Source: Collinsella sp. TF05-9AC
GTDB taxonomy: Bacteria > Actinomycetota > Coriobacteriia > Coriobacteriales > Coriobacteriaceae
Assembly: GCF_003438495.1 (NCBI RefSeq)
Contig: NZ_QSSH01000016.1
Span: 1 to 47,878 of the forward strand
Reading direction: 5' to 3'
Length of the DNA: 47,878 bases
The translations under genes and the position numbers were made by a program. The notes below the pieces were generated by a model, which saw only the letters and a list, made by a program, of their open reading frames with translations, was not told the DNA's origin and ran no database searches. Position 1 is the first letter of the stretch. The number at the start of each line of letters is the position of its first letter. Of the stretch, positions 36,831-44,284 are shown piece after piece.

Positions 36831-37547
36831 TTAGCTTGATTCGCTTACGCGCACTTCAAAGTCAAAGGAGTTGCTTTCGCCTCGATACGTCGCCAGGGAA
36901 TACTCGACGGGAGAGTCAAGCGCGTCTCGTGCAACGGTTTGGAAAATGATGAGGGGGTCGCCCTCCTCAATGTCGAGCAGGGCGGCGGTTGTCACATCGG
37001 CTTTTGAGACCTCGAGGTGACGGCGCGCTCGTTCGACTGGGTTGCCAGATTCGCTCATGGCAAAATACAGGCTGGTCTCTTCAAAGTCGACGGCATCGAA
37101 GTCTTGGTACGGTTTGCAGGGAATATAGCTTTCCACAAATACGTTGGGTGTGTCGTCGGCATATCTTAGGCGGACGAGTTTGTAGACGTCTTCGCCGGGC
37201 TCTAACTCAAGCTTGCCGGCGATTTCGGTTGTTGCTTTGACGCGCTTGAAGGTGAGGACCTTGGTGCGTGGCACGCGCCCGGCTCGTTTCATCTCATCTT
37301 CGAAGCTCATGATGCGCATGGCAAAGGTCTGATCGACCTTGGGGAGCGTTACAACGGTGCCGCGCCGCCGCCGTTTTTCCAAGTAGCCCTCGCTTACAAG
37401 CGCTTGCATGGCCTGGCGAATAGTTGACCGGCTGACGCCGTACATATCGCATAGCTGCATTTCAGAGGGAATGGCTTCGCCTACGGCGTACGTGCCGTTT
37501 TTTATTTTGGCGAGTAGATCATCTTTGATTTGGTCGTAGAGCGTCAT
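36831..37547 (-). CDS. GntR/HutC-family regulator with UTRA domain
   Basis: The 238-residue protein has an N-terminal GntR winged helix (about 1-70, IPSEMQLCDMYGVSRSTIRQ) and a C-terminal UTRA effector domain (about 85-235, FVESYIPCKPYQDFD and SLATYRGESNSFDFEV). HutC-type regulators bind sugar phosphates or other small acids. I chose the ATG at 37547, preceded by AAAAAGG; an extended frame of 49 residues covers the promoter region and has no such site. It is divergent from deoC-manA-rmlD and is the obvious candidate to control them. The stretch TATGACA occurs near its own start and near the deoC start. Confidence 0.92.
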   Translation of the reverse strand: MTLYDQIKDDLLAKIKNGTYAVGEAIPSEMQLCDMYGVSRSTIRQAMQALVSEGYLEKRRRRGTVVTLPKVDQTFAMRIMSFEDEMKRAGRVPRTKVLTFKRVKATTEIAGKLELEPGEDVYKLVRLRYADDTPNVFVESYIPCKPYQDFDAVDFEETSLYFAMSESGNPVERARRHLEVSKADVTTAALLDIEEGDPLIIFQTVARDALDSPVEYSLATYRGESNSFDFEVRVSESS

Positions 37548-37848
37548 TTTGTCATACCTTTTTAAGGCCGAAGTTAGAACGAATATAACATATGGGACAG
37601 AGCCATAAGGCTCCGCTCCGATGGCCGGGTTAATTTTGTTGGCTCGCCGATGCTGCCACTCGCCACCGTAACTCCTTTCGTTGCGCTTAATCATATATGT
37701 ATGACCAAGATGTTGATAGTTTGAGTCTATTCCGCTTCATAAACGGTATTAAATCAGACATAAACGGTAAAACGGATTATGTAGCAGTAATATGTATGAC
37801 AATATGTTAGGATGTAGGCATGCACCAACCCCAATGAAGGGAGCCGTC
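37548..37848 (+). promoter_or_regulatory. Divergent control region between gntR and deoC
   Basis: No gene is visible. The motif [GT]TATGAC recurs: AAGGTATGACAAAA (minus strand, 37550-37563), ATATATGTATGACCAA (37691-37706) and AATATGTATGACAATATG (37789-37806). These repeats sit on both promoters and are candidates for the GntR operator. AAACGGTATTAAATCAGACATAAACGGT around 37740-37767 contains a second repeated phrase (ATAAACGGTA). I cannot place -10 and -35 boxes with confidence. Confidence 0.5.
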
Positions 37849-38559
37849 ATGGCACGTTACACGCTCGATGATCTCGCCCGCTTGGTTGATCACACCAACC
37901 TTCACCCCGACGCCACGCGCGAGGATATGGAGAAGCTCTGCCAGGAGGCAAAGGACTATCACTTCAAGATGGTCGCCATCAATTCCGTCCAGTCCAAGCT
38001 CTGCTCCGAGCTCCTCGCCGGCACCGACATCCATACCGGCGCCGCCATCAGCTTCCCCCTCGGCCAGACCACCATCGCCACCAAGGTCTTCGAGACCAAG
38101 GACGCATTGGCCAACGGCGCGAACGAGATCGATTACGTGGTCAACCTCACCGAGCTCAAGGCCGGCAACTGGGCCTACATCAAGGATGAGATGCAGCAGA
38201 TCGTCGACATCTGCCGTGATGCCGGCGTCCCCTCCAAGGTCATCTTCGAGAATTGCCTGCTCACCGAGGATGAGAAGCTCGAGCTGTGCAAGATCGCAAG
38301 CGTGGTCCTGCCCACTTTCGTGAAGACCTCCACCGGATTCTCCACTGGCGGCGCAACCGTCGAGGACGTCCGACTCATGCGCGAGCACACCGACCCCCGT
38401 GTTAAGGTTAAGGCCGCTGGTGGTATCCGCACCGCCGACGCTTTCCTCGATATGGTTCGTGCCGGTGCCGAGCGCATCGGCTGCAGCGCCGGCATACCCA
38501 TCATCGACGAGTTACGTGCGCGCATGGAGCGCGACGGTATCGACGCCTTCGAGCTGTAA
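37849..38559 (+). CDS. deoC: Deoxyribose-phosphate aldolase
   Basis: The 236-residue class I aldolase cleaves 2-deoxyribose-5-phosphate to glyceraldehyde-3-phosphate and acetaldehyde. The Schiff-base lysine is K159 in [14 protein letters not shown], and the second lysine K188 in [10 protein letters not shown] is also present. The start ATG at 37849 has AAGGGAG six bases upstream; an upstream ATG in a longer frame lacks one. It is followed by manA with its ribosome site overlapping the stop. The usual partners (deoA, deoD, pgm) are absent, which makes the partnering with manA and rmlD unusual. Confidence 0.95.
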   Translation: MARYTLDDLARLVDHTNLHPDATREDMEKLCQEAKDYHFKMVAINSVQSKLCSELLAGTDIHTGAAISFPLGQTTIATKVFETKDALANGANEIDYVVNLTELKAGNWAYIKDEMQQIVDICRDAGVPSKVIFENCLLTEDEKLELCKIASVVLPTFVKTSTGFSTGGATVEDVRLMREHTDPRVKVKAAGGIRTADAFLDMVRAGAERIGCSAGIPIIDELRARMERDGIDAFEL

Positions 38560-38568
38560 GGAGTGCAT

Positions 38569-39528
38569 ATGGGTCCTATCCTGCTCAAACCCAACTATAT
38601 TACCCCCGTCTGGTCGGGTCCGCGCGTCAACGAGGCGCGCGGCCTTTCCGGGGACACCTTATACGGCGAGTCGTTTGACGTGTCTGTACACGATGGGTTG
38701 GTCAACGATGTCGACGGTGGCCCGTTCGACGGCATGCCGCTCGATCGCGTGATAGCCGAGAACAAGACCGCCATCATGGGCGAGCTCAATCACGACGGCA
38801 TCGTGCAGATCATCACGATGGATGCTGGCGAAAACCTATCCGTTCAGGTGCATCCCGACGAGGCATACGCCCGCGAACACGAGTCCGACCACGAGAAGGC
38901 GGAGTCTTGGTACATCTTGGACGCCGAGCCCGGTGCCTCGATCATTTGCGGCACGACGACCGACGACCTCGATGCGCTGCGCGACGCGACGGCGGATGAC
39001 AGTGTGGGCGACCGCTACGGAAGGCGCGTCCCCGTGAGCGAAGGTGACTTCGTGTTAATCCCTGCGGGGACCCTGCATGCGATGGGCGAGGGCGTGTTCG
39101 CCCTCGAGGTCGGTAGCCTGGGCTTCAAGACGTATCGGTTGTGCGATTGGGGCCGCGGTCGCGAGCTTCATGTCGAGCAGGCGTTCGACGTGCTCGACAC
39201 CTCAATCCGTCCCGAGCCCGCGCATTTCGGCGCCTTCGATCCGAAGGCCCCCGCGAGTGTGCGTCGTGGCGTCACGCACAGCCTGTTCACCTCAGACGTC
39301 GTTGACGTCCGGGGCGAATGGGAGTGCCCCCTGGGCGATCGGTATGCCGTGCTGTCCTGCGTGGGCGGCCATGCCCGGGTGGTCACGGACGACGGCGCCG
39401 TCGAGCTCCCCCGTACCGTCTCTGCACTGATTCCTGCGAGTGCGGGTTCGTTCACGGTCGAGGGGACGTGTCGCGTGTTGGTAAGCCGCGTCGTCGATGG
39501 GCGTGACGGCCAGCGCGACGGGGAGTAA
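38569..39528 (+). CDS. manA: Class I mannose-6-phosphate isomerase
   Basis: The 319-residue cupin enzyme interconverts mannose-6-phosphate and fructose-6-phosphate. Zinc ligands lie in LSVQVHPDEAYA (Q and H), KAESWYIL (E) and PAGTLHAMGEGVF (H). The length fits the short bacterial class I form. AAGGAG lies five bases before the ATG; a GTG two codons earlier is closer to this site and less likely. It is the second gene of deoC-manA-rmlD. Confidence 0.93.
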   Translation: MGPILLKPNYITPVWSGPRVNEARGLSGDTLYGESFDVSVHDGLVNDVDGGPFDGMPLDRVIAENKTAIMGELNHDGIVQIITMDAGENLSVQVHPDEAYAREHESDHEKAESWYILDAEPGASIICGTTTDDLDALRDATADDSVGDRYGRRVPVSEGDFVLIPAGTLHAMGEGVFALEVGSLGFKTYRLCDWGRGRELHVEQAFDVLDTSIRPEPAHFGAFDPKAPASVRRGVTHSLFTSDVVDVRGEWECPLGDRYAVLSCVGGHARVVTDDGAVELPRTVSALIPASAGSFTVEGTCRVLVSRVVDGRDGQRDGE

Positions 39529-39540
39529 TGGGAGGTCAAT

Positions 39541-40419
39541 ATGTCCGGATCAAAGCCTCGCGTTGTGGTGACGGGTGCAAATGGGTATCTTGCGAGCCTC
39601 ATTCGTTTGTACAACGCCGATAAGTTCGATTTTGTCAACGTTACAAGGACCGACGTTGACCTTTCCAATGTTGAGGAAGTTGCCGAGTTTATTGCCGGCC
39701 TCGATTTCGATGTCTGCCTTCATACGGCAGCTGACGCTTCGACTGCCCATTGCGAGAATGACCCCGAGGGAACGCATCGAATCAATACGGAGTCGGCGAT
39801 TGCCATTGCGCGGGCCTGCCGTGCCTGTGGCGCCCGTATGGTTTTCTTTTCAACCGAGCAGTGTTTCAATGCCTCGACAGGCGAGCCTCCGTTTCACGAG
39901 GACGACGAGATGGCTACCACTACGCGATACGGTGCACAGAAGATGGAGGCGGATGATTGGATCAGGGAAAACCTCGACAATTATCTGATCTTGCGCCTTT
40001 CGTGGATGTTTGGTCTTCCCATGCCTGGGGCAAAGCCCGCCCCCAATATCCTGACGAATGTTTTGCACGCAGTTCGGACGGGAGAGCCGGCGGCGTTTCG
40101 CGTGCATGAGCGGCGGAACATGACGTACGGTCTGGAGCTTGCAAACGCCCTGCCGCAAATCCTTATGCTGCCCAGTGGGGCATATCATTTTGCGAGCCAA
40201 AACGGCTTGAGCACGTATGAGACCGCGCGCCTTGTTGCGCGGCGACTTGGTTGTGCCGAGCAGAGTATCGATGAGCTCGTGCTTCCGGACACTACGACCT
40301 ATGCTGACCGACCCAGGGACTTTCGTCTTTCATCTGAAAAGCTTGCACGAGCGGGGGTGCGCCTCGGAACGTTTGAAGATAGCCTCGAAAGCTGCTTGAA
40401 GGATTTTGGATTGATTTAG
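39541..40419 (+). CDS. RmlD-like NAD(P)-dependent sugar dehydrogenase/epimerase
   Basis: The 292-residue protein is an extended short-chain dehydrogenase. It has the nucleotide-binding motif VTGANGYLASLI at its N-terminus and a catalytic set in VFFSTEQCF and RYGAQKMEAD (Tyr and Lys). It resembles dTDP-4-dehydrorhamnose reductase (RmlD), but it lies without rmlABC, so the substrate may differ. GGGAGG lies six bases before the ATG. Codon use is less GC-rich than that of deoC and manA, so it may have joined the operon later. A terminator follows. Confidence 0.85.
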   Translation: MSGSKPRVVVTGANGYLASLIRLYNADKFDFVNVTRTDVDLSNVEEVAEFIAGLDFDVCLHTAADASTAHCENDPEGTHRINTESAIAIARACRACGARMVFFSTEQCFNASTGEPPFHEDDEMATTTRYGAQKMEADDWIRENLDNYLILRLSWMFGLPMPGAKPAPNILTNVLHAVRTGEPAAFRVHERRNMTYGLELANALPQILMLPSGAYHFASQNGLSTYETARLVARRLGCAEQSIDELVLPDTTTYADRPRDFRLSSEKLARAGVRLGTFEDSLESCLKDFGLI

Positions 40420-40457
40420 CATGTGCAGCGCCGATGGCATATCGGCCGCTCGATTCG

Positions 40458-40490
40458 AAGACCCAGCCGCAAGTTTGGCTGGGTCTTTTC
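40458..40490 (+). terminator. Rho-independent terminator after rmlD-like gene
   Basis: AAGACCCAGCC pairs with GGCTGGGTCTT around GCAAGTTT and is followed by TT. Confidence 0.9.
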
Positions 40491-40583
40491 GTGGGTATGG
40501 TTTGTGTCGGCGTTCGGCAGAAGCACATTGTTGGAGCGCGGGCGTCCTTCTTCTGGGACGAGGCTCAAAAAATCATCGGGCAG

Positions 40584-40745
40584 GTGGCTAAAAGAGCTCC
40601 GTCCCAAAAAGACTGCCCCCGCTGCGGCCGGCTAGTCCTGAGCCTTGATGCTTGGCAGCAGAATCTGGGCGAGGTAGTCGGTCTCGAGTTTGGTGGCGGC
40701 GTCTGCGTTGCCGTCTTTGCCAACCAGGTCGTTCTTGATCTGGCT
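40584..40745. repeat. Source copy of the duplicated gene end
   Basis: This 162-bp segment is the 3' end and downstream region of the gene at 40632-42128, and matches the fragment at 36603-36764. Its left 30 bp also carry the shared phrase GCTAAAAGAG-CTCCGTCCCAAAAAGACTGC. Confidence 0.85.
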
Positions 40746-42128
40746 ATAGGTGTAGCGGTTGCCGGTCGTAAGCTCGACAAGCTCAATGGCCGTGTCCATG
40801 GGGTAGGTTGACACGGGGTTCTGCGTCCGTCCGTTGATGGTCTGGGGCACCACGTACGGATAGACGGGGCCGCTGGCGTAGACGGTATAACCGTTGCCTA
40901 GATTGGCCGCGCCCAAAACCGTATCGCCTTCATCGGGCGTAAAGCTCTCGCCCTCGCGCACCGCAACGAGCGTCACGAGCGGCGTATTGGCGTCGTCGCC
41001 CAGATAGATGCATAGCGTGCTTCCGTTTTGCCAAGTTGCGACCTTGCCGTACCACTCGACGGGAATATCGAGCTGGTAGAGGTCGGTTGCCTTGTGGCGA
41101 GCGTCAGCATCACGGGACGCCTGTGCCTTTTGCGCGCTCACGGCATTGACGGCGGCGTCGCGCCGCGCGGTTGCTGCCTGCTGGAGCACTTTGGCAGCCG
41201 CGGCGGAGCTCGCACCGCCCTCCTCGGCATACTTGGCGGCGGCATCGATCTGGTCGTCGGTTACCGTGTCGGCCGAAGGCACCTTGAGCTTAAAGGTGGC
41301 CTGGGCACTCAAATCCTGTTCATCGCTCTTAACGGTGACCTGCGTCTTGGTGGTCGGGACGGTATAGATGGTGCCGTCGGCCGCGATGGGGGAGGCAGCG
41401 ATGGAGAGCGTGTAATCGCCAGGCAGCAGTTTGATGCCGCGGCCGTGCTCGTCAACGTAGAGTGTTTCGCTCACAGAAGAGCCGTCGGAGTCCTGGCCAC
41501 TCACCTGCACGGGGATCTTTGAGCCAGTGGAACAGTCGAGGCCCGCGGCATGCACGCCAATCTGCACTGACATCATCGTGTGGGCATTGGCGGCGACAGC
41601 GGCAGCCTGCTCTTGCTGATATCCGTTCCAGGCGGCATAGCCTGCGCCGCCGGCGACGAGCGCGACGGCCACAACGCCGGCGACCATCAGATTGCGGCGC
41701 TTGGGCGACATCTTGCGATGGCGAACCTCGGCCTCGCGTGCTGAGGGAACGGACGGTAGGGGGATATCGCCCATGGCGATGGTCTCGTCCACGGCAGGCG
41801 CAGAGCCCAGGCCGGGAAGCTCGCGGGTCAGCGAATCTTCGGCCGGCAAGCTGTCGAGCAAGATGGTTTCCTCGCTCGTGTCGGATTCGGGCTGGTCGTC
41901 GGCCTCGCATTCGGTGTCTTCATGATCTGCCTCATCTTCGGCAGGCTCAACGTCGTCTGCGTCCTGATCATCGGACTGCGCCTCGGCTTCCGACTCATCC
42001 TGCACATCAACGCCCGAATCGTCAAACGCAATCTCATCGAGTGAAATCCGGTCTAAGCTCTCCAAGGCCTCAGCGCAAGCTTCTGCATCTTGGGCCGCAT
42101 CCTCTTGGCCCATCGTCTCATCTTTCAT
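40632..42128 (-). CDS. Membrane-anchored protein with acidic cytoplasmic N-terminus
   Basis: The 498-residue protein has a very acidic, disordered N-terminal region (1-135, rich in Asp, Glu and Ser), a basic stop (RHRKMSPKRR), one membrane segment (about 147-167), a helical coiled stretch (about 285-330, Ala-rich), and a folded outer part (about 335-498, IYLGDDANTPLVTLVAVREG). I do not recognise a family; it could be a cell-wall or envelope protein. The start ATG is preceded by GGGGG. It resembles the anti-sigma or PASTA-type layout only in gross topology. A fragment of its 3' end lies 4 kb upstream. A strong hairpin separates it from the next gene on the same strand. Confidence 0.85.
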   Translation of the reverse strand: MKDETMGQEDAAQDAEACAEALESLDRISLDEIAFDDSGVDVQDESEAEAQSDDQDADDVEPAEDEADHEDTECEADDQPESDTSEETILLDSLPAEDSLTRELPGLGSAPAVDETIAMGDIPLPSVPSAREAEVRHRKMSPKRRNLMVAGVVAVALVAGGAGYAAWNGYQQEQAAAVAANAHTMMSVQIGVHAAGLDCSTGSKIPVQVSGQDSDGSSVSETLYVDEHGRGIKLLPGDYTLSIAASPIAADGTIYTVPTTKTQVTVKSDEQDLSAQATFKLKVPSADTVTDDQIDAAAKYAEEGGASSAAAAKVLQQAATARRDAAVNAVSAQKAQASRDADARHKATDLYQLDIPVEWYGKVATWQNGSTLCIYLGDDANTPLVTLVAVREGESFTPDEGDTVLGAANLGNGYTVYASGPVYPYVVPQTINGRTQNPVSTYPMDTAIELVELTTGNRYTYSQIKNDLVGKDGNADAATKLETDYLAQILLPSIKAQD

Positions 42129-42255
42129 ATATCCCCCAAGCTCAATATCGGGACAACACTGTACCCAAAAATGGAGCCATATAAAGCGCGTGCGAAATAT
42201 AAGATCCGATTTAACTCGAGCGCATCGTTCGGCCGCATCCTCGCGGCAGCAAAAG

Positions 42256-42290
42256 GCCCCCGGAACGCGAACGAATCACATTCCGGGGGC
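42256..42290 (-). terminator. Terminator of the DUF5692-like membrane-protein gene
   Basis: GCCCCCGGAA and TTCCGGGGGC are perfect 10-bp complements around a 15-nt loop. On the minus strand it is followed by CCTTTTG. It stops transcription from 42362 on the minus strand. Confidence 0.85.
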
Positions 42291-42361
42291 TCTGCAATGC
42301 GTTGAGTTGCGCGGAGCCGGCTATGCTGCTTCGCGCTCAAGCGATGTCTGCGTCAGGCGCG

Positions 42362-43369
42362 TTACTCGGCGTGTGCGTAATCAACCTTGGCGCGGCGAGC
42401 GGTGGCCTTCTCCCAATCGCTGGTGCCCTCAAAGACATCCTGCTTGTAGGGGTTGCGGCCGAGCTTCTTGGCGCGGTAGGCGATGTAGATGATCGCGGCG
42501 ATGTTGGCGACCAGCGCGGCGATCGAGACCGCGGTAGCGGCACCGGGGTCGAGCGTGGAGTGGGTCACAAAGATGGACTCCTCCTGGAAGTACGGGAACA
42601 CCTGGGCAAACATGCACCAAATGGCCAGCGTAAAGGCGCGGTTCTGAATCCAGCCGCCCTTGTTCCAGATAAAGGCGGCGACGGTGGGCGCCAGCAGCAG
42701 CGCAAAGCCGCAGAACCAGGAGTGGGTGGGCAGGCAGTTGTAGGTGTAGCAGAAGTTCCAGATATCGTAGGCGATGATGTAGACCCAGGTCATATCGGGC
42801 CACAGCATGTCGGTCTGATCCTCGGAGGCGTAGACGCTCCACCAACCGGTCATACAGAAGATGTTGATGATACCGGCGATGCCGTTGAACACGTTGTTCC
42901 AGCCGGCCAGCTGCGTGGCACCTTCGGAGGTGACCCAGGTGGACTGGCCCAGGACAAAGAAGTGATAGGCGCTCTCAAAGTCGGACACGACAGCGATCAT
43001 GATGTTGATGGCGACGATCACAAACGGCCATGCGCGGAACCAATGCGCCTTGCCGATCTTGCCCCACTGGTACTTAATGGCAATGAAGCCCCAGCAACCG
43101 GCCAGCGCCGCGTATACCTTGGCGTAGTGGAACCAGCTGTTCTGGTACACATGGGTGGGGTTGGTGAGCGCCCACTCGGCGCCCTGTGAGACGCCGATGG
43201 CGATGGCGACGCAGTAGATGGTCATGGCCAGCGGAGCCACGCCAAAGATGATCGCCGCGCCCAGCTTGGTGCGGCGGCCGACCTCGTTGAGCACGATCAG
43301 GCCAATAAAGACCATGGCCCAGCCGGCCCAGTGGATAAGGGTATCGCTACCCCAAACATCGAACAGCAT
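42362..43369 (-). CDS. Polytopic membrane protein, DUF5692-like
   Basis: The 335-residue protein is very hydrophobic and has about eight membrane segments over residues 10-290, with unusually many tryptophans (WGFIAIKYQWG, NIFCMTGWWSV, WNKGGWIQN). It resembles, from memory, the uncharacterised DUF5692 family found in Coriobacteria and some Firmicutes. The soluble C-terminus is short and basic (RAKKLGRNPYK). AAAGGAG lies close before the ATG. It lies downstream of, and on the same strand as, a TetR regulator and is likely co-transcribed with it. With the divergent Fe-S flavoprotein it may form a membrane-redox module. Confidence 0.8.
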   Translation of the reverse strand: MLFDVWGSDTLIHWAGWAMVFIGLIVLNEVGRRTKLGAAIIFGVAPLAMTIYCVAIAIGVSQGAEWALTNPTHVYQNSWFHYAKVYAALAGCWGFIAIKYQWGKIGKAHWFRAWPFVIVAINIMIAVVSDFESAYHFFVLGQSTWVTSEGATQLAGWNNVFNGIAGIINIFCMTGWWSVYASEDQTDMLWPDMTWVYIIAYDIWNFCYTYNCLPTHSWFCGFALLLAPTVAAFIWNKGGWIQNRAFTLAIWCMFAQVFPYFQEESIFVTHSTLDPGAATAVSIAALVANIAAIIYIAYRAKKLGRNPYKQDVFEGTSDWEKATARRAKVDYAHAE

Positions 43370-43432
43370 GCTGCTCTCCTTTCACACGCCCGCGGCCCCT
43401 CTTCCGATCGCGGGCAGTTTGGCCAAATGTCG

Positions 43433-44095
43433 TCAGTTCTGGGGCTTGCGCTCCGGATACTTGGCGGTATAGCCCTCGATGTGGAGTGTCGAGGCGATGA
43501 TTTCCTTGACCGTCTCGTCGGGCACATCGGGGTGCGTGCGGATATACATCAACAGTCCCATGATGAGGGTGTAGAACGTCTCGTAGACATGGTCGATGCG
43601 CAGCTCGTGATGGGCGACAAAATCCACCACGGTGGTGTCGCAGATATACTGTGCCACGCGCTGGACCACGTTGTGCAGAAAGCCGCCGTAGAGCGCGCCG
43701 CTGCTCGAGGTGAGCGTACTCGGCAGCTCGTGGCCGCTGGCGACCAGGCGCTTAAAGAGCGGGGCGATGGTGTCGAGCGCGCCCTCGATGTCGCCAACCG
43801 TGCGGCTGGCATTCCACTGCTCGAGCTCGGAGATAAAACCGTCGATTGCCTCGTCCATGACGGCGGTGACGGCGGCGTCCATATCGGCAAAGTAGTGGTA
43901 GAACAATGAACGCGTGCAGCCGGCTCGCTTGGTCACGGCCGATACCGATAAGTGGGACACGCCCAGCTCGGAGCTTACGGTGCGCACGGCATCGAGGATC
44001 TCGCGACGGCGTTCGTCGCCCGTCAAGCGCTTTGCCGCGCTGTCGGGCGCGGGGACGGCGTCGGCCACAGAGGTATCTGCTGTGTTGTTGCCCAT
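43433..44095 (-). CDS. TetR-family transcriptional regulator
   Basis: The 220-residue protein has a TetR helix-turn-helix (about 30-75, VSAVTKRAGCTRSLFYHYF) after a disordered N-terminus, and a variable C-terminal ligand domain. I chose the ATG at 44095, preceded by AAAGGCGG; an ATG 39 bases upstream has no site. It is divergent from the Fe-S flavoprotein gene and upstream of the membrane-protein gene. Two perfect TTGAC-N5-GTCAA palindromes between the divergent genes are the likely operators. Its inducer would be the substrate or product of the neighbouring enzyme. Confidence 0.93.
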   Translation of the reverse strand: MGNNTADTSVADAVPAPDSAAKRLTGDERRREILDAVRTVSSELGVSHLSVSAVTKRAGCTRSLFYHYFADMDAAVTAVMDEAIDGFISELEQWNASRTVGDIEGALDTIAPLFKRLVASGHELPSTLTSSSGALYGGFLHNVVQRVAQYICDTTVVDFVAHHELRIDHVYETFYTLIMGLLMYIRTHPDVPDETVKEIIASTLHIEGYTAKYPERKPQN

Positions 44096-44153
44096 GTTTT
44101 GCCGCCTTTCGTCCGTTTGAGCCCGACCGTTCACCTAACAGTCTTGAATATTG

Positions 44154-44191
44154 TTGACGGTTCGTCAATACTGTTTTTGACACAATGTCAA
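44154..44191. promoter_or_regulatory. Two 15-bp TetR operator candidates
   Basis: TTGACG-GTT-CGTCAA (44154-44168) and TTGACA-CAA-TGTCAA (44177-44191) are perfect 6-bp palindromes with 3-bp centres, 23 bp apart centre to centre. Both lie between tetR and the divergent flavoprotein gene, so one regulator could control both. Palindromes of this kind are typical of TetR operators. Confidence 0.85.
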
Positions 44192-44284
44192 CAATGGCGG
44201 GTGAACGGCATGGGGGCATGCCCGGCCTGCAAAAAAAGAGGGGCGCTGCGGCCTCGTCGGGCTGCGGCAAGAGAAGGGACAACC

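Noticed and set aside
43952..44284. In-frame extension of the flavoprotein upstream of 44285
   Set aside because: It overlaps the tetR gene and the operator region, and GAAGGGA fits the ATG at 44285.
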